Shown: in pieces, positions 12,177 through 22,707 of the stretch | Layout: every line of letters starts with the position of its first letter | How positions within the stretch are numbered: position 1 is the first letter of the stretch | Assembly (NCBI GenBank): GCA_025602915.1 | Contig: JAHLJZ010000016.1 | Location: 310,001 to 374,000 of the forward strand | From: Paraphysoderma sedebokerense | Lineage: Eukaryota; Blastocladiomycota; Physodermatomycetes; Physodermatales; Physodermataceae | Reading direction: 5' to 3' | Length of the DNA: 64,000 bases | Made by a program: the position numbers and the translations under genes | Notes under the pieces: generated by a model | Told to the model about the DNA's origin: nothing | The model's input: the letters and a program-made list of their open reading frames with translations, nothing else | The model's database searches: none

Positions 12177-15080
12177 CTAAGCCCCAAACATTCTATTCAA
12201 TGCATCATGCAACTCTTTGTCGTCTCCTGACCCGACTACTCCAAGCCGACTTGCCCTACCAGTCAAATTCTCAACTCCTTCATCTACTGTCCTTTCTCTG
12301 TCCAAATTGAGTGATCCCGATGAAACAGAGCCAGAGAATTCATTGAATTCATTTAAACTTCCAATTAAACCTTCAACGGCTTCCAACTCGTCTGCCATTG
12401 TCAACTCTGCTGCTGGCACTTTATCATTTAATCCTGGTTCGGCTCTACTTTCCGCTCGATTTAACTGGGATCGTAGCGGTTGACGAACATTGCGGTGAGA
12501 TGTGGTATTAGCGTGTGGCAAGGATACAGCGGCGGATGTTGCGGTCAGCGAATGTTTACAGGTTGGATTACGATCTAGATGACTATCGAGGTTGCTCCTA
12601 ATTGCATTGAAAGATATTGTTAACAAATAACGTTGATGCGATGACGAATCGTGAGGAACATACTTTCTCCCAAATCCTTTCCCGCAGACAGGGCATGTAA
12701 AGGGCCGATAATTCTCATGAGTGACTTGAACATGCCGAACCAAATCATGTTTCCTCCTATAAAGAACTTGTCAATTGCTCGTCTTCGACCCAGGATTACA
12801 GACATGATATAACATACCCAAAGACTTTATCGCATTTATCGCAGTTAAATTCTTTAACACCAGTATGAACTTTCATGTGACTTTTCAAATTGAATCGCTT
12901 CGCAAACGCGGCTCCACATCCCGCGACAGGACATAAATATTTTCTGGACTTTTCGGTCGATTTGGTTTCAGATCCCGCCTGGTCTGATTCACTTTCCACT
13001 ATTTGTTCGGAACATTGGTTTTGCTCTGTAGAGGAAGCAGTATTGAGGGTTTGAAGTTGTGAATCTGGATATTGTAGCAATTCATTTTGTTCGAAAGAAG
13101 CAATAGGAATTGAAAGCGGAACAATACTTGATTCTATCACTGTAGGATCCACCGGCTGATGATAACTCTGATTATGGCGCATGTAATTCAACGTCGTCAT
13201 ACTCGTTCTTATAGATCCCGCAGTGGTGGAGTTTAATGATGGCGAAGTTGAGGTTTTATCGGCGAGTAACGCTAGCTCTTGCGAAGTAGAAAATTGAGAG
13301 CTGCTATCCTGATTGTCGCTGGTCACGCTGTCGGGACAGAACGGAATCTGGGATAACTGGCATTGCGAAAATTGAGGTAACTCCGAATCAGAGAAGGCAT
13401 TGAATTGTGAAAGAAACATTTCCGACAACCTTGGTAACGGTAACGCTCCATTTTCTGAAGCACTACAACCATTCGACGCCGTCAATGACTCTGCGATACT
13501 TTCCGGTAATAGATCTGTCCGAGATGACTGAAGAGAGGTTGCTACGGTGTTCAAGGTGGTATTCGATCCTGTAGATGGCTGAGACTCGGATTGAGATAAA
13601 GTGTCGGCAACCGAAGGAGAGCCAGAGGCGAAATGAGAAGCGTACAACTCCAAAAGATGCGGAGGAAAGGTAAATTTGAATTCTGGTTCCGCAGTACTTC
13701 CGTCAGCATTTGTAGAAGCATTGTTATGACCGTATCGATTATACGCATTCGATGCTGTAGATTCGGACACTGAAGTATTAGCGGTAGCGGTACTATCGCA
13801 GCTGGATCGAGTATTATTCGTCTCGTTCTCCCCGACAGGACTGTCAGACTCTGGTATCACAACGTCGTACAAAGACGAAGTTGCGGTGTGTGTTCGATTA
13901 GAATTATCTGATGACGTCGTAATGACAGATGCAGTTTCAGGTCCCTGCTTGCCAGAAGATGAACTCAATAAGAGTCTGCAACTCTCAGAGTTTTTGTAAT
14001 GAATTGTGAGGCTTGATCTACGGGTGATAGATATTTCAGTTAGGATTGACGGGTACTTGCAGAGATTTCACTCGGTGTGCTGAAATTAAAAAGGGACAAA
14101 ACGCATACACTCTAGAGTACGATTTATCACAGCCCGGGTTCACACAACTGTAAGCTTTAATCCCTTGATGTTTAGTTTTGAAATGACGATCTGCATCGTG
14201 TCGACGGCTATTAAGAAGTAAGTTCACTATTATTTCAGTAATTTTACAAGAAGAGGATGAATTTGAATATAAACTAATCAAATCAAGGCAAAATAATGTT
14301 ATAATGCAAAACCGCGAGCACAAATCTTGATACGCACGTAAATTTTTCTCCGCAATGTTCGCATTCAAATGGTTTTTCTTTCGTATGGCTTCGCAAATGT
14401 GTCCTTAAATTGTAAGGTTTAAAGAACGTTTTATCGCATCCAGGATGGCTGCATTTATATCTCCTTTCTTTCTCGTTTCCCTCGGTTTCACAATCTTCAG
14501 TTGCCGTTGAATGGTCATGACAGTTCACCGTTCCATCCTCATTATCAGCTCTACTCTCCGTATCTTTTTTTAAATTTACTTTTGCCCTTTTTATCGAAGT
14601 AGTAGAAACAGCGCCTGCCGAAGAGGAGGATCCATTGGAATTATTTGATAAGCAGGACAAGGATGAAGAGTTCAAAGAATCTGATGAAATTATGCTCGAA
14701 AATGTCTGTGAAATGTTAAATGATAGCTCAGAGGGTAAGCTTGCGAAAAGAAGATGTGAAGTTTGTTCTTTGCAAAGAGCGGCAACAGCATTTTGTTCCA
14801 TTGAAGAGGTGATCTCATTGCCTTCGATAGCGGCAGAGGAGAGAGTTGACGATATAACATCATTATTCGAGAATTGCGACGCTAACAGCTCGGCGACTTC
14901 TGATTCTGGTGATTTTCGCTTGAGGGACAGCCTTGTCGGTTTTGGGGAGGATGGCGGGGATGACGACAAGGAAGATGAGGGTTGAGTGTCAGGATGAGAA
15001 TGCATGTCGCGGGGGAGGGATGACGAGGACGTAAATGTCGATGATTGCGGAATAAAGTCTGTCGACATTGTCGTCGACAT
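12177..15080 (-). CDS. C2H2 zinc-finger protein with two Swi5/Ace2-like triple-finger modules
   Basis: Probable DNA-binding transcription factor. Five exons (15080-14338, 14207-14109, 14017-12818, 12756-12664, 12597-12177) give 851 residues. Module 1 (about 207-292) has fingers [23 protein letters not shown] and CVNPGC..SSLTIH..C. Module 2 (about 640-725) has [23 protein letters not shown] and CPVC..SNLDSH..C. Each module repeats the pattern of yeast Swi5/Ace2: first finger with NLRSH, second with HDLIRH, third ending in a late Cys. The 347-residue spacer and both ends are rich in Ser, Thr, Asn and Gln. The intron 14108-14018 (GTATGC donor, CTAAC branch site, TAG acceptor) joins the halves and also completes finger 3, which supports one gene and not two tandem ones. 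Target genes are unknown. Confidence 0.85.
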
Positions 15081-15769
15081 CAGACGATGACGGTATTTTT
15101 GAATACTTTGAATGTATGCTTAACTCGAATTAAATTAACGCTTTCGCTTCTTGTTTATTATTTCAGTCACGTGTATTATAATTACGATCACGTGCTGTAC
15201 AGAATCCATTGTTGATTTTGCCAGTATCACTGATAAAATTACATTTCGTCACATTTAAGAAATTTTAAAATTACCTATCAAATGCCAATGCACAAAACCA
15301 ACGTAAAAAGAAGAGAGCAATTAAAGACATCAATTTCAGTCATAATTGCATACTTCTCAAATTTGATTTAGAGATTTCAAAAATCAAAACCAGTGTCTTT
15401 GAATCTTTCCTCAAGGACAAAAGTTCTACACTAGAAAATGCGATTATTATACATCAACAACCACCGGAATAGTGTTTTCTTTGACTTTGAAAAACCCTCT
15501 GTAAATTTTCGTATGGTGAAGATTTCGGACGAATTGTTGCCTGTGTTGATCCGACTGGGGTTCAGTCAGGCGCGATATCGCTGGGTCAAGCTGACAGCAA
15601 CACGCCGACGACCGACACCAATCCTGAATATGGTGACAAAAGAATGACCGTCTGATGATAACGGCTGATTTACAGATTGGTCTGGAATTTCCGGATGATC
15701 TAGTCCTTTGCACATGTGGTATTCACTTGACAAGAAAGAAAGTTCGGAATGACCTGCCGGAATGCCTAG
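15081..15769. other. Intergenic region between zinc-finger gene and pro-peptide gene
   Basis: Divergent promoter region of about 700 bp. Short open frames on both strands (about 15440-15850) show no family resemblance or codon pattern I trust. An ATCACGTG-like box (cacgtg at about 15190, and tcacgtg at 15170) could be a bHLH site for the zinc-finger gene; this is only a word match. Confidence 0.35.
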
Positions 15770-15777
15770 TATAAATA
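15770..15777 (+). promoter_or_regulatory. TATA box of secreted pro-peptide gene
   Basis: TATAAATA, 71 bp upstream of the ATG at 15841, the same layout as in the other secreted genes of the window. Confidence 0.6.
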
Positions 15778-15840
15778 TGAAGTCTTTTCTTCTCAAATGC
15801 TTCACCTCCCTCGCAAGACATTCCCCAGCTATCACCCGAC

Positions 15841-16140
15841 ATGAAAGTAACATTCACCTATCTCCTCTTGGCGCTTATGCTTTTAAACGTAACTCTGACG
15901 ACCTGCTCACCTGTCTCGGACGATTTGCTATCGGCTTCGGGTGAAATCGATATAAATGCTGAAATCGTCGAAGCAGAAGATATCAATAATGCTGATCATC
16001 ATCTTGAAAAGAGATGGTTAGGGCGCCCTAAACCAAATCCCGTATCGGGGTCACAACCAGTCACCGTCTTTCAACCCATGATTGGTGTGGTGCCGGGGGC
16101 TCAACCACTGGTCCCACCAACTCCCAATCCTTTCAAATAA
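15841..16140 (+). CDS. Small secreted pro-peptide with Kex2 site (copy 1)
   Basis: An intronless gene for 99 residues with no recognised family outside this window. A clear signal peptide (MKVTFTYLLLALMLLNVTLT) is followed by an acidic pro-segment (SPVSDDLL...EAEDINNADHH) and the dibasic cleavage site LEKR. The mature part would be about 43 residues, WLGRPKPNPVSG onward, rich in Pro and Val. A paralogue lies at 46505-46269 with the same plan: MKVT start, PVSD in the pro-segment and LEKR followed by x-LGR. Such a plan is that of precursors processed by Kex2 in the late Golgi, as for alpha-factor-like pheromones or secreted effector peptides. No internal repeats are visible, so one peptide per precursor. 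The gene sits about 0.8 kb upstream of a tRNA-Asp gene, as does its paralogue. Function unknown. Confidence 0.75.
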   Translation: MKVTFTYLLLALMLLNVTLTTCSPVSDDLLSASGEIDINAEIVEAEDINNADHHLEKRWLGRPKPNPVSGSQPVTVFQPMIGVVPGAQPLVPPTPNPFK

Positions 16141-16539
16141 AATGCAGCGATACATTTCGCCTTTCAGGACATCCTCTTTAATGGTTGTCCTTCCTTAGAT
16201 TAGGCTTGATACAATTTTGGGGGACCATAGTGTTTTTGTTTTATGAAGCATCAATGTCATATACCTTTGTTTTGGGTGAATTCACATTTTTATTGAAATA
16301 AAGTAAGATAAGAGTAAAACAATCGCTGTGTCCAATCTGTAATCATTTATAGCTGAAAAGTGAGTTGCAAAGACTCTGGGATTGCAAATTTCAATTGCAA
16401 ATTTCATCAATTCACATCTATTAACGCCGTCTAGCCTAGCTATAACATCCGATGTATCCGCAGGTACTATTTATATACTATACACGTTAATGAAATCTCA
16501 ACATGGCTTTCCTTTATTTGATCGCATAGGTCACGTCTA

Positions 16540-17080
16540 TTTCATGCTATACCATTCCAATGCGAAAATGCGACATTAAAACGTCAAACTGAACCCGCGT
16601 TCCGACCAAATTCAGTCACTAATTAAGTATCTTCTTCCTATTTTCCATCACTTGGCCTCGTATTTTTTTACAATTTGGAGTTCAAAGGATATATAAAATA
16701 AAAAATTTATTGCATTGCCGAATAATAATTCGGCCGTATAACTGACTATATTAACGTCATCGTCTACTTAATAAGTCGTTCTTTTCTTACTATTTTGCCC
16801 TATCCAGTATCCATGCTGGTGTTTACTGTTCCTATTGATAATCTAAAATAAAGTCTACCTCTAGAAGTTTGCTCACTTAAATTGACTTCAGGTATTGCAT
16901 TAGTTTTTAACACGTTATGTACACTGTCAACACTCTTCTTAACACATCTCGAGTAGTATAGTGGTGAGTATCCCCGCCTGTCATTGGCTGACGCCAAAGT
17001 ACGCGGGAGACCGGGGTTCAATTCCCCGCTCGAGAGTTTTTTTGAATTTTTTCTTGTTTTGTGATCCCACATTATGAAGA
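16540..17080 (+). repeat. Dispersed tRNA-Asp-bearing duplication, copy 1
   Basis: The 400 bp before the tRNA share blocks with the regions before the other two tRNA-Asp genes. These are GCTATACCATTCCAATGCG (near 16548), a stretch ending CATCACTTGGCCTC (near 16655), and ACTATTTTGCCC just before 16800. Copy 2 is at about 30270-30930 (plus) and copy 3 at about 45995-45420 (minus). Boundaries are approximate. Confidence 0.75.
16947..17036 (+). tRNA. tRNA-Asp (GUC) with 18-nt intron, copy 1
   Basis: The acceptor stem TCTCGAG pairs with CTCGAGA. Internal promoter boxes A (TAGTATAGTGGTGAGTA) and B (GGGGTTCAATTCCCC) are intact and a T-run terminator follows. The anticodon loop reads CTGTCA, then an 18-nt insert (TTGGCTGACGCCAAAGTA), then CGCGGG. 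Removal of the insert after position 37 restores a standard 72-nt tRNA-Asp with anticodon GUC. The intron can form a small hairpin (TTGGC/GCCAA). Yeast tRNA-Asp has no intron. Two more copies (30775, 45572) are nearly identical in the mature part. Confidence 0.97.
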
Positions 17081-17569
17081 TATCTTCCATGATGTCTTGT
17101 GAATATAATTGTGCTTTTATAGACAAATTTGGATTTTTCTGGTCACTTGATGAATAATTCGTTCGGGCAAGGTTCAAGCCAGGAACAACGACAAGATACA
17201 TCGTGTTTAGACTCTTTAACCCAACCATTTGAGGATGACATTTGCGCGATATTAGATCGTTTGACAACAAACAAACGGCCGTTGAATTTCAAACTGATAT
17301 CATTTAACACGATTTACATGCACTTCAGGAATTTGTTTTATGTTGTCAGATAAGCTTTATTTCAATTCATCATACTATCAATACTTATAGAATTTAGAAT
17401 CAATATGAATGTGACAGTTCAATCATGTAACAGAATAATAACTAAAAATTACTGAAGCTGTTATGACACGTTTCCTGTTCAGTTTTTCCAATCTTACTTT
17501 TCCTTTCCTTCAAAGTTTTAATAAGATAACAATATTAATTTTTCCACCAAAACGATGAGACCAGACCGA
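17037..17569. other. Intergenic region downstream of tRNA-Asp copy 1
   Basis: About 530 bp of A+T-rich sequence between the tRNA terminator (poly-T at 17037-17043) and the end of the PhoD-like gene. No gene or structure recognised. Confidence 0.4.
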
Positions 17570-19994
17570 TTAACCCAGAGCAGGAACTAAATATTCGTAT
17601 CCCTTTACACTAGCAGTATCCTTTTGAATACCTTCAACTCTCAATTCCATTCTCAACTCTCTTCCTCTTCTCTCAAGAATACACCAGTTTCTTCTAGGAA
17701 TCAATCGTTTCTCGTTCAACGGTTTACCATCTACATCGTAAACAAACAATTCATGAACCGTTTCTTGAACGGTACCGTTGCGTGCTAAAGCGAGAGGAAG
17801 AGGTTTGTAGCAACGATGAAGAGCGGTAATGACGGCGGCCGGAGGTGGAAGGTTACCAATGGCGGAGGAAATCAGATTGGGAATGAAAGCCGGATCCGAA
17901 GATGCTGCAACACCAGGATTACAGAAGTAAGACATGCCACCACCTATACGAGGTAAAATCATAAATAATTAGACCAAGTTATATATGCAGTATAGCGAAG
18001 CCACTTTAACATTAAGTGACACTTACAATGGACATCACCTATTATTTACAGCAGTAAATCGAACGGAATCCAGGAATTATGGGTTAATACAGAACACAAC
18101 GAATACTGGGAGCTTCCAAAAAGAAACCAGGAAATGATGACGAACCGGTCAAAATAGAAGTTCTCCATCTCTTTTCCTTGGACAATTCAACGAATAAATC
18201 AATCATGTCGGAACGCTCGGCATTATGAATTTCGGCAGTCCAGTGATCGTTCCTGGGGGCAAATAACTGAGATTAATACAAATAAACTGTGACGAAGCCC
18301 ACAGAAAAGTACTGAATAATCAAGGACGAAAAAACATACAAGTCATCTGCCAATTCACCTTCTCCAAAATGATTAACGACAGATTTGTAAGCACCAGTCT
18401 TTTTAAAAGGCGATGCCAAATCGATTGATTTGTTGGTTTTCTCGGAAATAAAAGTCGATACAGTGTTCAAACCCTTGGCGATGGTTTGCGTGATATCTGC
18501 AGCAACAGTTACGAGTTGTTCACCTTTTTTAAAAAGCATCACATTAATTAACTATTGAGATCTCAGAACTGCGGAAAAATCCCAGTCAGATAAAGTACCT
18601 TTGAGACGTGGGTAGGCAGTCGGGATACCAAGAATGACAATAAGGTGCTGAAAAAATCAAGCAATTAGGAGTCAGAAGCTCAGATTAAAGACATAAGATG
18701 AAGTGAGTGGTACAAACCTCCACTCTGTTACTGTATCGTCTCAGTTCCTCTTCAATCATTCTCCAGCTTTCTTTTTCGACAATTGTTTGCAGGCTACGTT
18801 CGCATCGAGTATCAATTCCTAACAACAAGTTACTTTCGCCACAAGAGCGAACAAAGTTGAATCCTCTGGCACCAAAGTACCCGTCTTGTCTAGCCATTTG
18901 GCGGGTTGTGTGGTGTTGGAAGAGAAGATAAAAGTCAATGGCAATGGCGCCGACACCCTGGACGATTGGGTGCTGTTGGATGTGGCTTGGGTAGGAACCG
19001 AATCCTGATGTATGGAGAAGAATGACATTGAATGGTAAGAGTTAGTTTCAGTGGGAACCGGAAAGACTGTACTATATAATAGCTGAAGACGATTACCATC
19101 GAACAAGTCATGGTCATCCTGGTTGAATACATAAGGAATTTGCGCAAGGGCATCTCTAAAAATTTCTTCATTGAAATGATTCAAATAGTTTTTCAAGTAA
19201 AACTTTTTGACGTTTTCGCTCATTTCATTAGTGAACCCTGCTCGCTCCTTTTCTTCTTTGCGAGGAATGTGGCACCAATGTACCAGTTCAGGGACTTCCA
19301 CGAAGACAGGATCATTGTAGATTTGATCACCACCACCTACAATGCAATCTGTTAGTACAAGGAGCACAAATGACCATGGTTTAAGCATCTGGAACGGATA
19401 CAAACCAAGGTGAACGTGGAACGCCCTCTGTTGATGTTTCTCCATTACATCACGCCACAAAGGTTGAATCCCGCCGGCAGCTTGCCGTTGAGCAGGAGTA
19501 TACTCCAAACTGAATCCGTTACAACTACTGAAGAAGAATTTCCACTCAGTGTTCCATCCGGGGACGACGAATCTCAATCTCCTCCCGTGATCGTGACTGA
19601 ACCAGTACTCTACGGGAGTTTCTTGTTCCGACTGAGGGATAACCAAATCGTAACGGTGAAAAGCACAGCCATGGTAAATTGCTAGACGAATAGCATTGAC
19701 GTTGAGATTGGTTGAGGTGAGCAGAGTTGGAGGAGGATTAGATTCCGGAGTTACGATTAGAACCGAGGCAGAATAACTGTTGTTCTTAGTTCCACCGAAC
19801 TTGAGATAAGGTCCATGATAACCATGGCCTGGAAGGGGAGGAATGTCGAGAGTGGGGGCCGGACAGAGATTAGTTTGCGAATTGTTGAGGGATGTATCTC
19901 TCGAGTTGTTTAAACTCAGATTGGAAACCTTGTCCTGGACTTCGTTCAGGGCACTTTCGGCTTTCGATTTGAGTTGGCTAAATTTTGACATCAT
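17570..19994 (-). CDS. PhoD-like metallophosphatase, fungal type
   Basis: Predicted phosphodiesterase/phosphatase of the PhoD superfamily, in the branch typical of fungal cytoplasmic proteins with an N-terminal beta-rich domain. Eight exons (19994-19406, 19336-19097, 19004-18718, 18647-18599, 18523-18340, 18252-18146, 18038-18027, 17943-17570) give 613 residues. Metal-site motifs seen in order are GGGDQIYND (about residue 197), NQDDHDLFDGFGSYPSH (about 270, completed across an intron), LNDHWTAE, and LTGDVHCGG (about 486). The catalytic GDVH is supplied by an exon of only 12 nt. There is no signal peptide, so it is probably cytoplasmic. The first in-frame ATG, at 19994, is used as start. The physiological substrate is unknown for this family branch. 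Confidence 0.88.
18027..18038 (-). other. 12-nt microexon encoding the PhoD catalytic GDVH motif
   Basis: Sequence GTGATGTCCATT, flanked by an acceptor (ATAATAG) and a strong donor (GTAAGTG). It adds exactly four codons in phase 1-1 and yields GDVHC with its neighbours. Skipping it keeps the frame but deletes an Asp and a His that bind the metal. Confidence 0.85.
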
Positions 19995-20756
19995 CTTGGG
20001 CAAAGCTTTTGTATTAAATTTAATGCGAGAGAAGGGACGGAATGCTTTTTGTGGTTATAAAAGGATTGAAGAGTTGCAAAAAGTTCCCGCTCAGAAAATC
20101 AGTCGTCGGCTCAAACGAACAATCGCGGAAATGGCTTTTGCAGGCGTGCAAATTATATTGTGCGACTTTACATTTATGGAAACATTTATCAGAAGTTGAA
20201 TTTACCGGATGCAAAGCTCCAACAGAACCCAAAAATATGGATATTCATTGAAACAGGGGATACAAAATAATACCGGCTAATTTACCATTTTTGAATACTC
20301 GACCAGAGAAATCAAGTCAGTGCTCACGTTAATTATAACTTTATCATTCGCTTTAAATCGGGTGCGGGCATTCAATTGCTTTTGTTTCTAACACCGTAAT
20401 TCAATGTAGAGAAATCATCAAATTGGTGAGCTTTTGTCATCCACTAAGCAAAACTGAAATAGTATTGCTCGTCGTTGTGATTCTACATCATAGCATATGG
20501 GATCATGCTCCTATCTAACATCATATCCCAGAAATTTACATCAACTTATAATCTTTAACTTTATTCTCTGTAACTCGCTACTTTTGCCTAATAGAAGTAA
20601 GAATATCAAGATATATTTTTATTTTAATTTCAATGATTTGTTCGTGCGTTCCTTCACGTCGCAAGGCTGACCAACGCTCCCTCCCGTTTCTGATATTTCG
20701 TTATTTCCATATCAAACCCTATTTATACATTCGCAATAAAAACCAAAGCTTTCATC
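19995..20756. other. Divergent promoter region, PhoD-like and AIP-like genes
   Basis: About 760 bp between two divergently transcribed starts. It is A+T-rich and includes a TATATTTTTATTTTAATTT stretch near 20610. No gene recognised; the short open frames on both strands look random. Confidence 0.4.
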
Positions 20757-22445
20757 ATGATGTCTTCATCTTCTTTGAAATCCGCACGGCCTATTCTTCC
20801 TGCGCAACCACCACCACAACTTCAAACCCAGAAATTAACGCCCGACGGAGGCATCGTCAAGTTTGTTCTGCGGCCTGGTTATTCTGTTCCTTCCTTGTCT
20901 GAAGCATCGTCATCGTCTTCTGCAGTCACTGTTACGTCGGATCCAACAGAATTGAATGCAAGGGAGAAGAGCGACGGTATGGTGAAGGAGAGCAGTGAGA
21001 ACCGCCTGACGGATGGAAGTAAGGAATGGCCAAAGGGAACGAATGTCAAAATCGTGTTCAGTGTTTATACTGCTCCATTCAAAAAAATTGAGGAGAATGA
21101 TATGGAACAGTTGATGAAGAGTCTGGGGAAATTGAAAATTGGAAACTCGGCCGAATCAGAGGAAGGAAAAGCCGAGGACATAGATTCAGACGACATCAAG
21201 GACAGGGATATCTCAGACAGCCAACATAATCACGACGGGGTAACCGAAGAAGAATGCTGTTCTCATCATCATCATCATCGTCATCACCACCACCATCATA
21301 ACGACAATTCTTCGCATTCGCAACAAGAAAGCAAGACACAACCCATCGATGCCGACGCTGACGACGAAGATTTACCTCAACTTCCACCCAACATCCTCGT
21401 CTCTCCTACCGGCCATTTGTTCACTTTTGCTCCTTCCCAGAAGAAACTCATATCAACAACGAAACCCGACACGCATGAGCACCGCCATGACGATAACCAT
21501 GACCACGAACATGACCACGCCCACATCGACAATAAAGATACAACGACAGAGCCATTTTCCCTTCGGATTGGAAAAAAGTTTGCATTCCAAGCTCTCGAAA
21601 CTGCGGTCAAATCAATGAATGTCGGTGAAATATCCCGATTTTTGATCTGCCCGGAATACTCTGACGGCTTTATCCAACTGGAAACGATTTTACGTCGAGA
21701 AAAGCAAGAAAAGCAATCATCAACCACACATTCTCACGCCCGATCTTGCTGTGGCTCCGCGTTATCTACATCCCTTGACCCAGATCTGTCTTCAACACTC
21801 AACCAGCCGTTGGAGTTAGAAGTGGAATTACTTTCCGTTGAACCACCGGGTACATTTGTCCCCGAGATATGGGAAATGACGTTGCCCGAGAAGTACAAGG
21901 AAGTTGTAGAAACCCAAGAAAAAGGAAGAAAATTATGTCGAGATCAACATTGGGAAAAAGCGGTAGAATTATATAAAAGAGGGATTACATTAGTGGACAG
22001 TATTCTGATAAGTCCTACCTTCGTAGAAATCGAAAAAGAAGCAACAGAATCTTCCACCAACCCATCTTCACTAATCGACTCAAACACTCAAGAACACACC
22101 AACATTTCACCTTCCCTCGTTCACTCTCTTAATTTATCCTTTCGATTAAACTATACACTCTCCCTTCTCGCTCTTCCTCAACCAGACTACCAAGGTGTTA
22201 TTAATCAGTGTACATATATCCTCACGAAACTAGATTCACAGAATAAAAAAGCTTTATATAGACGTGGGAAATCTTATTTACGGGTTGGTAGAGATTTAGA
22301 TTTGGCTAGGAAAGATTTAGAAATGTTGGAAAAATTGGGCATGGACGATGATTTCGGGGTAAAACAAGAATGGAAGATATTGGAAGATAAAGAGAAAAAA
22401 GTTCGAGAGAAGGAAAAGAAAATGTTTAAAGGTTTGTTTAATTGA
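20757..22445 (+). CDS. AIP/FKBP-like TPR co-chaperone with His-rich inserts
   Basis: Resembles AIP/FKBP-TPR proteins, which dock on Hsp90 or Hsp70 through a C-terminal TPR domain. The intronless frame encodes 562 residues. The N-terminal half carries a split FKBP-like fold: LTPDGGIVKFVLRPG at about 26, GTNVKIVFSVYTAPF, then after a long insert LRIGKKFAFQALETAVKSMNVGEISRFL and LELEVELLSVE. The C-terminal half has TPR helices (GRKLCRDQHWEKAVELYKRGI, LNSQNKKALYRRGKSYL type) and a Lys/Glu-rich final helix. The insert holds two histidine clusters, one near 168-182 (eleven His in thirteen residues, after Cys-Cys) and one near 238-258 (His alternating with Asp/Glu). The PPIase catalytic residues of true FKBPs do not appear to be conserved, so isomerase activity is doubtful. 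Absence of introns is unusual here and may mean a retrocopy. Confidence 0.8.
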   Translation: MMSSSSLKSARPILPAQPPPQLQTQKLTPDGGIVKFVLRPGYSVPSLSEASSSSSAVTVTSDPTELNAREKSDGMVKESSENRLTDGSKEWPKGTNVKIVFSVYTAPFKKIEENDMEQLMKSLGKLKIGNSAESEEGKAEDIDSDDIKDRDISDSQHNHDGVTEEECCSHHHHHRHHHHHHNDNSSHSQQESKTQPIDADADDEDLPQLPPNILVSPTGHLFTFAPSQKKLISTTKPDTHEHRHDDNHDHEHDHAHIDNKDTTTEPFSLRIGKKFAFQALETAVKSMNVGEISRFLICPEYSDGFIQLETILRREKQEKQSSTTHSHARSCCGSALSTSLDPDLSSTLNQPLELEVELLSVEPPGTFVPEIWEMTLPEKYKEVVETQEKGRKLCRDQHWEKAVELYKRGITLVDSILISPTFVEIEKEATESSTNPSSLIDSNTQEHTNISPSLVHSLNLSFRLNYTLSLLALPQPDYQGVINQCTYILTKLDSQNKKALYRRGKSYLRVGRDLDLARKDLEMLEKLGMDDDFGVKQEWKILEDKEKKVREKEKKMFKGLFN

Positions 22446-22707
22446 GGGTTGTGCATGTCCATATTGTATTATTTTATTGTTATTGTGAAGATAATGATAC
22501 CTTCGATGATACTACAAGGAGTAAAGAGAGAAATGTTTCGGTTCTCGGTTTTTGTACACCGATTTTAAACAAGTTTATATACAAGCATATAGTCAGCCAA
22601 CAAATTTTAGATTTAAGTCTACACAAAGAAAAGTAATCCCTATTCTAAATACCCATTTCGACTCCTTATTCTAGAATACAATCGCGACTCACACTCAATT
22701 CCAACTA

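Noticed and set aside
13968-14368. Two separate tandem zinc-finger genes instead of one
   Set aside because: The second half has no ATG start (its frame opens with TTG). A good intron at 14108-14018 joins the halves in frame and completes finger 3 of module 1.
12217-14985. Plus-strand open frames at 12217-12483 and 14635-14985
   Set aside because: Antisense shadows of Ser-rich coding sequence of the zinc-finger gene.
16800-17270. 156-codon minus-strand open frame
   Set aside because: It runs antisense through tRNA-Asp copy 1 and has no domain, start context or counterpart at the other tRNA loci.
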